Assembly: GCA_945870985.1 (NCBI GenBank) | Contig: CAMBUH010000006.1 | Coordinates: 1-35,102, forward strand | Length of the DNA stretch: 35,102 nucleotides | Direction of reading: 5' to 3' | Source: Chitinophaga pinensis | Lineage (GTDB): Bacteria; Bacteroidota; Bacteroidia; Chitinophagales; Chitinophagaceae | Shown: positions 17,024-25,117 of the stretch, piece after piece | How positions within the stretch are numbered: position 1 is the first letter of the stretch | Layout: every line of letters starts with the position of its first letter | Position numbers and translations under genes: made by a program | Notes under the pieces: generated by a model | Database searches by the model: none | The model's input: the letters and a program-made list of their open reading frames with translations, nothing else | Told to the model about the DNA's origin: nothing

Positions 17024-17824
17024 ATGACAAAAACCGGGGTTAAGCAAACGGCAAATGGCAAAGGGGTTAAGCATATTTTAATTTCACAGCCTAGGCCGGA
17101 GAGTGATAAATCTCCCTATTTTGAGTTGGAGAAGAAGTACCCGGTAAATCTGGTGTTTCATCCATTTATTAAATTAGATGGCATCCCTTCTAAAGAATTC
17201 CGCAAGCAGAAAATTGATATTCCCCAGTTTACGGCGGTGATTTTTACCAGCAGAAATGCCATCGATCATTTTTTCCGGATGGCAGATGAGATGAAAGTGT
17301 CTATCCATGCTGATACAAAATATTTCTGCATTACCGAATCAGTAGCTCTTTATTTACAGAAATTCATCTTGTATCGTAAGCGCAAGGTATTTTATGGTTC
17401 AGACGGAACCAATAAGAGTTTATTTGATGTAATCAACCGCCACAAAGCCAATGAGCGTTTTTTATATGTGTGCAGTGAAAATCAGCAGGATAATGAGATT
17501 GTGAATTGGCTGAAGCAACATGGCTGTGAATACCAGTTGGCATTTATGTACAGAACCATCAGTAATGATATCAAGGAAGTGCTCTGTTCTAGAGAATTCG
17601 ATATTATTTGCTTTTTCACCCCCAGTGGAGTAAAAAGTTTATTCGATAATCTGCCAGATTTCCATCAAAACGGAACCCATATTGGTGCTTTTGGTACCAA
17701 TACTTCCAGGGCTCTTGAAGAGCGGGGACTGGTGTTACATATTCAGGGTCCTGCCCCCAAAAAACCAAGTATGGTAGCTGCATTGGATGAATATTTGCAG
17801 CAGCAGTTGGTTAAAAAAAAATAA
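17024..17824 (+). CDS. hemD: uroporphyrinogen-III synthase
   Basis: Cytoplasmic protein of 266 aa with two similar alpha/beta halves. The usual landmarks are ILISQPRPESDKSPYFELE at the start, FTAVIFTSRNAIDHFF (about 74-89), RFLYVCSENQQDNEI, YRTISNDIKEV, FDIICFFTPSGVKSLFDN and IGAFGTNTSRALEERG near the end. HemD closes the linear hydroxymethylbilane with inversion of ring D to give uroporphyrinogen III. The sequence is poorly conserved across bacteria, but this block order is characteristic. It follows DUF4271 and is close to hemW. The 15-residue basic N-terminal tail (TKTGVKQTANGKGVKH) is typical of Bacteroidota forms. Confidence 0.88.
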   Translation: MTKTGVKQTANGKGVKHILISQPRPESDKSPYFELEKKYPVNLVFHPFIKLDGIPSKEFRKQKIDIPQFTAVIFTSRNAIDHFFRMADEMKVSIHADTKYFCITESVALYLQKFILYRKRKVFYGSDGTNKSLFDVINRHKANERFLYVCSENQQDNEIVNWLKQHGCEYQLAFMYRTISNDIKEVLCSREFDIICFFTPSGVKSLFDNLPDFHQNGTHIGAFGTNTSRALEERGLVLHIQGPAPKKPSMVAALDEYLQQQLVKKK

Positions 17825-17889
17825 TATCCTCCAAAGGCGGATAAGTTCCGATTCTTTTATGGTTTCCTTTACCGCCAATCTTTAATAAT

Positions 17890-19926
17890 ATGGCCAATGC
17901 ACTTATTCAAGAAACTAGTCCTTACCTGCTTCAACATGCGCATAATCCGGTAAACTGGTATCCTTGGGGAGAGGAGGCTCTTAGTATAGCCCGAGATGAG
18001 AATAAGCCGATTTTGGTAAGTATTGGGTATGCCGCCTGCCATTGGTGCCATGTGATGGAAAGAGAGAGTTTTGAAGATCCGGCTACAGCCGAGTTGATGA
18101 ATCGATTTTTTGTAAACATTAAAATAGATCGGGAAGAGCGGCCAGATCTGGATCATATTTATATGGATGCAGTTCAAGCGATTACTGGCAGCGGTGGATG
18201 GCCCTTGAATGTATTTCTTTTGCCCGACTGTAGGCCTTTTTATGGGGGAACCTATTATCCTCCCAAACCTGCATTTAACCGCCCCAGCTGGCGGGAAGTG
18301 CTGATACAAATGCATCAGCTTTTTCAGCAAAAGCGGGAAGATATTTTTAAGCAGGCCGACCAGCTTACCCAGCATTTACAAAATGCCAATTCATTTGGTG
18401 CCGTGGAGGGTGTTATATCCGAATTATTGCTGCCGGCCACCCAGCAACTAATGGCAGAGCAACTATTGAAACAAGCGGATACCAGCTGGGGTGGTTTTGG
18501 AAATGCGCCCAAGTTTCCGCAGACATTTTCCTTGCGCTTTTTGTTAAGGCATTACCATTTTACCGGAAACCAGGCGGCATTAGATCAGGTGGTACTTAGC
18601 TTAGATAAAATGCTATTGGGTGGAATCTACGACCAGGTGGGTGGGGGTTTTTCGCGATACAGTACAGACATTCAGTGGCAGGCTCCGCATTTCGAAAAAA
18701 TGCTCTACGATAATGCCCTGTTGGTGATTTTGCTTTCGGAAGCCTATCAGGTTACCGGATACGATAGATATGCCCGTGTTATTGAAGAAACCTTGCAGTT
18801 TGTGGTGGATGAATTGGGAAATGGAGAGAACGGTTATTGTAGTGCCCTGGATGCCGATAGTGAAGGAGTAGAGGGAAAATATTATACCTGGACAAATGAT
18901 GAACTAGCAGATATTTTAGGGGAGGATGCGGCCTGGTTTATGGAATATTTTCAGGTAACGAAAGCTGGAAATTGGGAGGGAGTAAATATTCTTTGGTCAA
19001 GGGTGCTGCGGGATGATTATAGTATTCAACAAGGATGGGCAAAAGAAGAGGGGGAGCAGCGGTTTTCCCGATGTTTACAGAAACTGAAGGAAGTGCGGGC
19101 AAAAAGAATTCGTCCGCAATTAGACGATAAAGTGTTGCTGGGATGGAATGCCCTTATCAACCGAGCTTTTACAGCAGCCTATGCTGCTACAGGCCATGAA
19201 AAATACCGACGTTTAGCAATAGATAACCTGCAATTTTTAGAGCATGCATTTTTACAATCCGATGGATCTTGGCACCATACCTATAAGTTGGGTAAAAGCC
19301 GGATATCGGCATTTTTGGATGATTACGCCGCTTTGATTCAGGCATACATATACCTGCAAGAAGTAACCGGTGAGCAAGACTATCTGATAAAAGCCCTTGC
19401 GGTAACGGAAAGGGTAATGGAAGAATTTATGGAAGCAACCACCGGATTTTTCTTTTTCACTGGTTCCCACCAAACGGATGTGGTGATTCGAAAAAAAGAG
19501 ATTTACGATGGGGCGGTACCCAGTGGAAATGCCCTGATGGCCGCCAACCTTCAATACTTATCCGTTGTATTTGATCGGCCCGCTTACAGAGATCAGGCCC
19601 ATAGTTTATTAAATGCCCTGGCATCTTCAATAATCCGGTATCCGGGATCTTTTGGTGTTTGGGCTATCACGCTGCAAACCGAAGTGGCGGGTATTGCCGA
19701 ATGGGCCGTGGTTGGGCAGCAAGCCTTCCGTTTTTTGCCTTTCTTGCTCAAAAAATTCGTTCCCAATAAGATTCTTCAGGTTACAGAAACTAAATTGTTA
19801 AATTTTCCGTTATTAAGCGGGAAAAATTTGCCCGATGAGCCTGAAAAAGTACTCTTTTACCATTGTAAGAGCTACCAATGCGGCCAACCGGCAGATGATT
19901 GTGAGGTGTTTTTAGCAAATGTGTAA
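17890..19926 (+). CDS. DUF255 thioredoxin-fold protein (YyaL/SSP411 family)
   Basis: Large protein of 678 aa. The N-terminal thioredoxin-like domain starts [24 protein letters not shown] and has the motif [16 protein letters not shown], a CxxC-type site at Cys50/Cys53, then [19 protein letters not shown] and [14 protein letters not shown]. The remainder (about 180-678) is an (alpha/alpha)6 barrel like those of cellobiose epimerases/mannosidases, with [30 protein letters not shown] and YYTWTNDEL. This order defines the YyaL/spermatogenesis-associated protein 20 family. No reaction is firmly established. No signal peptide is present, so it is likely cytoplasmic. It lies 65 bp after hemD, possibly in the same unit. 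Confidence 0.92.
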   Translation: MANALIQETSPYLLQHAHNPVNWYPWGEEALSIARDENKPILVSIGYAACHWCHVMERESFEDPATAELMNRFFVNIKIDREERPDLDHIYMDAVQAITGSGGWPLNVFLLPDCRPFYGGTYYPPKPAFNRPSWREVLIQMHQLFQQKREDIFKQADQLTQHLQNANSFGAVEGVISELLLPATQQLMAEQLLKQADTSWGGFGNAPKFPQTFSLRFLLRHYHFTGNQAALDQVVLSLDKMLLGGIYDQVGGGFSRYSTDIQWQAPHFEKMLYDNALLVILLSEAYQVTGYDRYARVIEETLQFVVDELGNGENGYCSALDADSEGVEGKYYTWTNDELADILGEDAAWFMEYFQVTKAGNWEGVNILWSRVLRDDYSIQQGWAKEEGEQRFSRCLQKLKEVRAKRIRPQLDDKVLLGWNALINRAFTAAYAATGHEKYRRLAIDNLQFLEHAFLQSDGSWHHTYKLGKSRISAFLDDYAALIQAYIYLQEVTGEQDYLIKALAVTERVMEEFMEATTGFFFFTGSHQTDVVIRKKEIYDGAVPSGNALMAANLQYLSVVFDRPAYRDQAHSLLNALASSIIRYPGSFGVWAITLQTEVAGIAEWAVVGQQAFRFLPFLLKKFVPNKILQVTETKLLNFPLLSGKNLPDEPEKVLFYHCKSYQCGQPADDCEVFLANV

Positions 19927-20040
19927 CAAAAGATTGCTGTAATTTGCCCTCATAGTTAAGCACAAAACCACCTTTTATTGTATCATATTAATAGGATTAT
20001 CTGATAAAATTTTTACTTAGTTCTCAAACATATTGTAGGT

Positions 20041-20060
20041 ATAAAAACAAATAAAAACAA
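20041..20060 (+). repeat. 10-bp tandem repeat upstream of gldK
   Basis: Two exact head-to-tail copies of ATAAAAACAA lie in the 186-bp gap between the DUF255 gene and gldK. They are followed at once by an inverted repeat (20063-20075). The placement in the leader or promoter region of the secretion operon suggests a regulatory role, but AT-rich repeats of this size also arise by slippage. Confidence 0.5.
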
Positions 20061-20062
20061 TC

Positions 20063-20075
20063 TGGCCACCGGCCA
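20063..20075. repeat. GC-rich hairpin upstream of gldK
   Basis: TGGCC-ACC-GGCCA is a perfect 5-bp stem with a 3-nt loop, followed by the T-rich ATTTTGATATTTTG. It stands out as GC-rich in an AT-rich gap. It may end transcription of the DUF255 gene, act as an operator or structure the gldK leader; the stem is short for a terminator. Confidence 0.4.
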
Positions 20076-20112
20076 TTTTGATATTTTGTAACAGTTATAA
20101 TCAATCTGTACA

Positions 20113-21390
20113 ATGAAAGGATATGTAACAAACTCGGTTTATTTTTTGATTTCACTTGCCCTAGTTTCCTGCACATTGGGCGGTAAGTCAAAAGGAAAAT
20201 TGATCAATGATGGTCAATTGCGCGGAGTAGCGGCTACTTCCCGTCCAACTATGGGGCCCCCCTTGAATATGGTATATATTCCCCCTGGAACATTTCATAT
20301 GGGTCCTAGTGATGAGGATGTTAGCTATAACTATATATCCCGCAACCGACAGGTATCTATTCCTGGATTCTGGATGGATAAAACCGAAATCTCCAACGAC
20401 CAGTACCGACAGTTTGTGAACTGGACCCGTGACTCCCTGATTTATAAAATTTTATTCGGACCCGGCATAAATAAAGCCAATGATACTTCTGCTGTGAATT
20501 GGAAAAAGATGGCAACCGTTAAATTAGACCGGAACACAATTGAAAAATTAAATGAACTCAACCTGGCTCCCGATAATCGTTTATATGGAAGACCTGAAAT
20601 TGACCCTAGCAAAATTATGTATCGGGTAGAATTTTACGATCTGGCAACGGCTGCCAAACGCGAAAATGCCGGATTATACAGAAGTAACTTTATCATTAGA
20701 AGAGATGAGCCGATTTATCCCGATACCCTCGTTTGGATGAGAGATTTCTCTTATTCTTATAACGAGCCTATGACCAAAAGATATTTTTCTCACCCCTCCT
20801 TTGGTAAATATCCGGTAGTTGGTGTAACCTGGAAGCAGGCAGTAGCTTTTTGTCACTGGAGAACGCATTATCAAAATGCATACCTCGAAACGAAAAAAAT
20901 GTTGCAAGATGCTGATTATCGGCTACCCAGCGAAAGTGAGTGGGAGTATGCCGCTCGCGGGGGCCTCACCAACTCTATGTTCCCTTGGGGCAATCCCTAT
21001 TTGAGAAATAAAAAAGGTTGTTTACTAGCTAATTTCAAGCCAGGTAGGGGTAACTATATCGAAGATGGTGGCTTTTATACTGTTCCGGTGGATGCTTATT
21101 GGGCAAACCAATATGGTTTATATAATATGTCGGGAAATGTGGCTGAGTGGACGGGCTCTTACTTCTACGAAGGCGCCTATAATCTGATGTCTGATTTAAG
21201 TCCTGATATCCGGTATGAAGCAAAAGACACCGACCGCCCACGTGAGAAGCGCAAAGTAGTGCGAGGAGGAAGCTGGAAAGACATTGCTTTTTACTTGCAA
21301 GTTAGTACCCGAAATTATGAATACCAGGATACCGCGAAATCGTATATCGGATTCAGAACTGTAATTGATCTGGCCCCTCAAAAAAAATAA
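20113..21390 (+). CDS. gldK: gliding/type IX secretion lipoprotein GldK (PorK)
   Basis: Lipoprotein of 425 aa. The N-terminus ends in the lipobox LVSC (Cys20). The body is a formylglycine-generating-enzyme (SUMF1)-like fold: MVYIPPGTFHMGPSDEDV, GFWMDKTEISNDQYRQFVNWTRD, PVVGVTWKQAVAFCHWR, YRLPSESEWEYAARGG, LYNMSGNVAEWTGSY and KVVRGGSWKD. A long insertion sits between the first blocks (about 125-225), as in GldK/PorK. The protein forms a periplasmic ring with GldN under the outer membrane in type IX secretion. No enzymatic role is expected. First gene of gldKLMN; gldL follows after 61 bp. GldJ, a close paralog, is distinguished by context. Confidence 0.95.
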   Translation: MKGYVTNSVYFLISLALVSCTLGGKSKGKLINDGQLRGVAATSRPTMGPPLNMVYIPPGTFHMGPSDEDVSYNYISRNRQVSIPGFWMDKTEISNDQYRQFVNWTRDSLIYKILFGPGINKANDTSAVNWKKMATVKLDRNTIEKLNELNLAPDNRLYGRPEIDPSKIMYRVEFYDLATAAKRENAGLYRSNFIIRRDEPIYPDTLVWMRDFSYSYNEPMTKRYFSHPSFGKYPVVGVTWKQAVAFCHWRTHYQNAYLETKKMLQDADYRLPSESEWEYAARGGLTNSMFPWGNPYLRNKKGCLLANFKPGRGNYIEDGGFYTVPVDAYWANQYGLYNMSGNVAEWTGSYFYEGAYNLMSDLSPDIRYEAKDTDRPREKRKVVRGGSWKDIAFYLQVSTRNYEYQDTAKSYIGFRTVIDLAPQKK

Positions 21391-21451
21391 TTAAATAAAC
21401 GAAACCAATATCCAACCCCTTGGCGGGTTACCACTAAAAAAATCAAACACA

Positions 21452-22213
21452 ATGTCAGCAAAAATTCCAGCAAAGGTTAACAAATGGCTAGATGTATTCG
21501 TATCTCTGGCAGCAGCAGTAGTAATTTATGGAGCATTGCAAAAATTATTGCATACGCCCATTGCAGATCTAATGCTTAAAATCGGGTTAACCGTTGAAGC
21601 CCTAATTTTTTTAACCTATGGGGTATTTTATGTGATATTCCCCTATATCGATGAGCATCCCGAAGTAGAGCATGTAAAACCAGCCACCGGAAATAAGGCA
21701 CTGGCTTCCATGGAAAAAATGTTAAGCGATGCAGAAATTACGCCTGCTACCCTTTCTAAATTGGGTGCCGGATTTCAGAAATTGGAAAATTCTGTTTCTC
21801 AAATGACGGATATCAGTGATGTAGTAAAAACTACAGGCGATTTCTCTAATAAAACCAAAGAAGCAACCGTGGCATTGGCTTCCATTAAAGATGCTGCTAA
21901 CACAGCTTCTATGTCGCTGGCGGGTTTCCATGGTGCTTCCGATAGTACCAAAGAATTTCATATTCAGATGCAGTCGCTTACTAAGAATTTGAATTCCCTA
22001 AATACGGTGTATCAGTTGGAATTACAGGAAGGTAATAATAACCTCAAAGCCATGAATGAATTCTATGGTAAATTGGCCCAGGCCTCTTCCGCCATGGCCG
22101 GTAGTGCCGAAGATGCCATGAAGGCGAAGGATCAAATTGCTGCTTTATCCAGCAACCTTGGCAAGCTGAATCAATTATACGGAAACATGCTCACTGCAAT
22201 GCAAGGCCGTTAA
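21452..22213 (+). CDS. gldL: gliding/type IX motor protein GldL (PorL)
   Basis: Inner-membrane protein of 253 aa. Two N-terminal transmembrane helices (about 12-34 and 41-65) are followed by a long cytoplasmic helical tail rich in Ala, Ser, Lys and Asn (for example MSLAGFHGASDSTKEFH), much of it coiled coil. Lys31 in the first helix and Glu49 in the second appear to correspond to the conserved polar membrane residues of F. johnsoniae GldL that matter for proton-driven motor function. GldL pentamers surround GldM to power secretion and gliding. It is flanked by gldK and gldM at 61 and 51 bp. Confidence 0.95.
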   Translation: MSAKIPAKVNKWLDVFVSLAAAVVIYGALQKLLHTPIADLMLKIGLTVEALIFLTYGVFYVIFPYIDEHPEVEHVKPATGNKALASMEKMLSDAEITPATLSKLGAGFQKLENSVSQMTDISDVVKTTGDFSNKTKEATVALASIKDAANTASMSLAGFHGASDSTKEFHIQMQSLTKNLNSLNTVYQLELQEGNNNLKAMNEFYGKLAQASSAMAGSAEDAMKAKDQIAALSSNLGKLNQLYGNMLTAMQGR

Positions 22214-22264
22214 TCGAATTGAATGAAAAACCCATTTATCGTGACTATTAAATTATAAAGCAAC

Positions 22265-23815
22265 ATGTCACTACCTAAAGAGCCGAGGCAGAAAATGATC
22301 AACATTATGTACCTAGTGCTTACCGCACTGTTGGCACTGAATGTTTCGGCAGAAATTTTGAACGCATTTAAAACCGTAGACCATAGTCTTCAGTCTGCCA
22401 CGGGCATTATCGAAAAAAAGAATGCTGATATTTTTGCTTCCTTTAAGAGAAAGCTGGAGGATCCGGTGTCTCGAGAGAAAGCAAGTATCTGGTTTCCCCG
22501 TGCCGAGCAAGCTAAAAAGCTGGCGGATGAATTATATACTTATCTAGAGAACCTGAAGAAAGAACTCAAGCAGGAAGCAGGTTTGAAGAAGAATGAAGAA
22601 GGCGAAGAAGTGTATAAAGAAGATGATCTGGATTCTCCTACCCGTTTATTTATTTCTGCTCCACCGGAGGGAAAGGGTAAGGGTCAAGAGTTATTCAAAA
22701 AATTATCTGATTTTAAAACTCAGTTACTTGCCATTGATGATACGCTGGCATTAGAAATTGGTAAAAATCTTCCGCTGGATTTAGCTATTCCTAAAACCAA
22801 TAATAAAGCCAGAAAAGAAGATTGGGCTTTCCATTATTTTCATATGACGCCAGCCATCGCTGCTATCACCATTTTAAGTAAACTTCAGAATGATGTTAGA
22901 AATTCAGAGGCGCAGGTGGTAGAGTATTGTCATAAGGAAATTGGAGAAGTTGAAATTATCTACGACGAGTTTCAGGCTTTTGCTCAAGCCGATACCCGTT
23001 ATCTGATGCAAGGGGAAGAATTAGTAATTACAGCAGGTATAGGCGCATTTAGCAAAAATGCTCAGCCCACTATTACCATTGATGGCAGATCGGTACCTGT
23101 TAAAGACGGAGCCGGTGAATATAAGCTTACTGCTAACGAACCAGGCCTTTATAGTAAAAAAGTACGGATTGACTTCAAAAAGCCGGATGGCACTCCTTCT
23201 TCTGTTGAAAAAGAAGTAAAGTACTCTGTAGGTACCCCCAGCGGTCTAGTTGTATCCACAGATAAAACCCGTGTTTTTTATGCTGGATTAGATAATCCGT
23301 TGAGCGTTACCGGCGGTAGTGGAGATGAAAAAGTAAATGTAAGCTTTGCAGGTTCAGGCGTAAACGGAACTAAAGTAGGTGCCGGTCAATATATGGTTAA
23401 TTGCAAAGATCCCGGTGTGGCAACGGTAATTGCAACCGATGGTAAAAATACTCAAAAGTTAACCATCCCTATTAAGCGACCTCCAGATCCACTGGCAACA
23501 GTGGGCGGTAAGGCTGGCGGACCAGTTCCTGCTAACTTTTTTAAAGCGCAATTGGGTGTGGCTGCTGAATTAAAAGATTTCGTTTTTGAAGGAGTTAAAT
23601 TTAAGGTAATCGAATATACCTTGGTATTCAACGGAAAAGGGTTTCCAGAATTGGCATTTACACAAATTAAAGGCGGACCTTACTTTAATGACGAAGCCAA
23701 ACAATACCTGAAAATGTGCAGAGATGGTACCACAGTTGTTATTGATGAAATTAAAGTGTTGGGGCCTGATGGAACCCGTAAACTCGAGCAAAATATATCA
23801 TTTACGCTACAATAA
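22265..23815 (+). CDS. gldM: gliding/type IX motor protein GldM (PorM)
   Basis: Protein of 516 aa beginning MSLPKEPRQKMINIMYLVLTALLALNVSAEIL, the family's conserved N-terminus with one transmembrane helix (about 12-32). The periplasmic part has a helical domain (35-220) and several beta domains (from about 240), including GPVPANFFKAQLGVAAEL near residue 420. The C-terminal domain contacts the GldK/GldN ring. GldM is the rotor/shaft driven by GldL. The stop codon is followed after a single base by the first gldN ATG, so the last two genes are tightly coupled. Confidence 0.95.
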   Translation: MSLPKEPRQKMINIMYLVLTALLALNVSAEILNAFKTVDHSLQSATGIIEKKNADIFASFKRKLEDPVSREKASIWFPRAEQAKKLADELYTYLENLKKELKQEAGLKKNEEGEEVYKEDDLDSPTRLFISAPPEGKGKGQELFKKLSDFKTQLLAIDDTLALEIGKNLPLDLAIPKTNNKARKEDWAFHYFHMTPAIAAITILSKLQNDVRNSEAQVVEYCHKEIGEVEIIYDEFQAFAQADTRYLMQGEELVITAGIGAFSKNAQPTITIDGRSVPVKDGAGEYKLTANEPGLYSKKVRIDFKKPDGTPSSVEKEVKYSVGTPSGLVVSTDKTRVFYAGLDNPLSVTGGSGDEKVNVSFAGSGVNGTKVGAGQYMVNCKDPGVATVIATDGKNTQKLTIPIKRPPDPLATVGGKAGGPVPANFFKAQLGVAAELKDFVFEGVKFKVIEYTLVFNGKGFPELAFTQIKGGPYFNDEAKQYLKMCRDGTTVVIDEIKVLGPDGTRKLEQNISFTLQ

Positions 23816-23816
23816 T

Positions 23817-24932
23817 ATGAATATGAAAAAGCTGCTCATTGTAGGAATGGTTTTAGCCGGTATGGGAATAGGCGTTCAGTCTATTGCTCAATCGGGATAT
23901 GGTAAAAAACCTGCTACTACCCCTGCTACTACCCCGGCTGCACAGCCCCCGGCTGCTCAACCTGCCCCAAAAACACCCGCACCCGCTGCAAAGGGCGGAA
24001 CGGCAGCCAAAAATAAAAAGGGCGCTACCCAAGCCGCCGCTAACCAAGCAGTTCAGGCCGCACCAGAACCAGCACCTGTGTTGGCTGCAGCGCCTAAAGT
24101 AGATACCATCCCTGTTGAATACGACACAACCAGTGCAGTTTCAAGACCGGAAATTTCACTTAGAAACGCTTTTGCTACCGACCGGAGCCAAAACAGAGAT
24201 CGTAAGCCATTGGAGTATGAACATCTGCGAGAAGATGATAATATGTGGAGTGAATTTATCTGGCGCGAAATTGATGCCCGAGAAAAAATGAACCAATCTT
24301 TCAATTATCCCGGATCGGATGACAATGGAGACCGTCGCTTCTTTTCGATATTGGTAAATGCCATTCAATTTGATTCGGTAACTGCCTTTGGGGATGATAT
24401 GTTTACCCGACCTTATACCTCCGATAAAATTCGTTCCGTTGTAAATGGCGGTTTAGATACCGTAGATGTTCCCGATTTAGAAAATGGTGGCATTAAGAAA
24501 AAGCAAGTAACCTATAAGCCACTTTTCTCATTTGATTCTGTATATACCTTCCGAATTAAGGAGCAATTAATTTTCGATAAAGAAGCAAGTCGCCTATTCA
24601 CACGCATCATTGGTATTGCACCCATTGCCAAGCGTATGGTAGGGGGTCGTTCTGAACCTTTTACCTTATTCTGGCTCTATTATCCTGATTTACGCAAAAC
24701 CTTTGCTAAAATAGACGTGTATAACCCCAAAAATTTCTCCAGTCGTATGACTTGGGAGGAACTTTTCGAGAGTCGATATTTTAGTAGTTATATCACCAAA
24801 TCCAGTGCTAATAACCCTAAAAATATAGATTTGCTTCAGATTGCCGGAAATAGTAAACTGATGCGCTTGTATGAGGGGGAGAATATCAAGACTAGGATTT
24901 TTAACTTTGAACAAGACCTTTGGCAGTATTAA
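23817..24932 (+). CDS. gldN: gliding/type IX secretion protein GldN (PorN)
   Basis: The track runs 31 codons into gldM; the ATG at 23817, or the one at 23823 (MKKLLIVGMVLAG...), is the true start, giving 371 or 369 aa. A signal peptide ends near SIAQ. It is followed by a Pro/Ala-rich linker of about 60 residues (starting PATTPATTPAAQPPAAQP) and then the GldN core, recognised by REDDNMWSEFIWREIDAREKMN, YPDLRKTFAKIDVYNPKN and MTWEELFESRYFSSYI. GldN forms the periplasmic ring with GldK. The linker looks longer and more repetitive than in the homologs I remember. Two exact 12-bp copies encode PATT-PATT. A strong terminator follows, so it ends the operon. Confidence 0.95.
   Translation: MNMKKLLIVGMVLAGMGIGVQSIAQSGYGKKPATTPATTPAAQPPAAQPAPKTPAPAAKGGTAAKNKKGATQAAANQAVQAAPEPAPVLAAAPKVDTIPVEYDTTSAVSRPEISLRNAFATDRSQNRDRKPLEYEHLREDDNMWSEFIWREIDAREKMNQSFNYPGSDDNGDRRFFSILVNAIQFDSVTAFGDDMFTRPYTSDKIRSVVNGGLDTVDVPDLENGGIKKKQVTYKPLFSFDSVYTFRIKEQLIFDKEASRLFTRIIGIAPIAKRMVGGRSEPFTLFWLYYPDLRKTFAKIDVYNPKNFSSRMTWEELFESRYFSSYITKSSANNPKNIDLLQIAGNSKLMRLYEGENIKTRIFNFEQDLWQY
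23910..23933 (+). repeat. 12-bp tandem repeat inside gldN
   Basis: CCTGCTACTACC occurs twice in tandem and in frame, encoding PATTPATT in the Pro/Ala linker of GldN. Copy-number change would keep the frame and alter linker length by four residues. Confidence 0.7.
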
Positions 24933-24952
24933 AAGGTATCATATTTTCTTTT

Positions 24953-24982
24953 AAAAAGGGGGCTTGTAGCCCCCTTTTTTTT
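24953..24982 (+). terminator. intrinsic terminator of gldKLMN
   Basis: AAAAAGGGGGCT-TGT-AGCCCCCTTTTT forms a perfect 12-bp stem with a 3-nt loop, followed by T residues to 24982. It starts 21 nt after the gldN stop and ends the secretion operon. The strong A-tract on the 5' side would also let it work weakly on the other strand. Confidence 0.92.
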
Positions 24983-25021
24983 ATATCATAATCAATAAGT
25001 TACTAATTATTTATCTTCTTG

Positions 25022-25052
25022 TTTGAAATATCCTAATAAATTAGTATCTTCG
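25022..25052 (+). promoter_or_regulatory. candidate promoter in the gldN-uvrC gap
   Basis: TTTG (25022-25025) and TATCTTCG (25045-25052) resemble the -33 (TTTG) and -7 (TAnnTTTG, one mismatch) elements and are separated by 19 nt, the typical Bacteroidota spacing. The spacer contains a perfect CTAAT-AA-ATTAG inverted repeat (25033-25044), which could be an operator. No gene starts downstream on this strand. Confidence 0.45.
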
Positions 25053-25074
25053 TTACGGTTTTTCATAGGATATT
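25027..25074. repeat. 9-bp inverted repeat around the candidate promoter
   Basis: AATATCCTA (25027-25035) and TAGGATATT (25066-25074) are perfect inverted copies 30 nt apart, one in the promoter spacer and one just after the predicted start site. They may be paired protein-binding sites or arms of a structure formed by read-through transcripts. Confidence 0.45.
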
Positions 25075-25117
25075 GGATTTTAAAACGGGACTGGATTTTT
25101 ATCCTGGTCCCTTTTTT
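25056..25117 (+). ncRNA. candidate small RNA between gldN and uvrC
   Basis: Predicted from a promoter-like pair upstream (25022-25052) and a hairpin plus T-tract at the end (25087-25117). The roughly 62-nt product has no start codon in an open frame of useful length. It begins after the gldN terminator and ends inside the last codons of the convergent uvrC, so its 3' end could pair with uvrC mRNA. The 5' end is inferred from promoter geometry. It resembles no RNA family I recognise. The hairpin could instead serve only as the uvrC terminator. Confidence 0.35.
25082..25117. terminator. bidirectional terminator between gldN side and uvrC
   Basis: GGGAC-T-GGAT-TTTT-ATCC-TG-GTCCC (25087-25111) forms a hairpin with a small internal loop, followed by six T residues on the plus strand; A82-A85 can extend the stem. 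On the minus strand the hairpin follows directly on the uvrC stop and is trailed by GTTTTAAAAT, so it may end uvrC transcription too. The better T-tract faces the plus direction, although the gldKLMN operon already has its own terminator. Confidence 0.7.

Noticed and set aside
17869-18375. 168-aa minus-strand ORF
   Set aside because: It is antisense to the well-supported DUF255 gene, has no recognisable domain and looks like a shadow frame.
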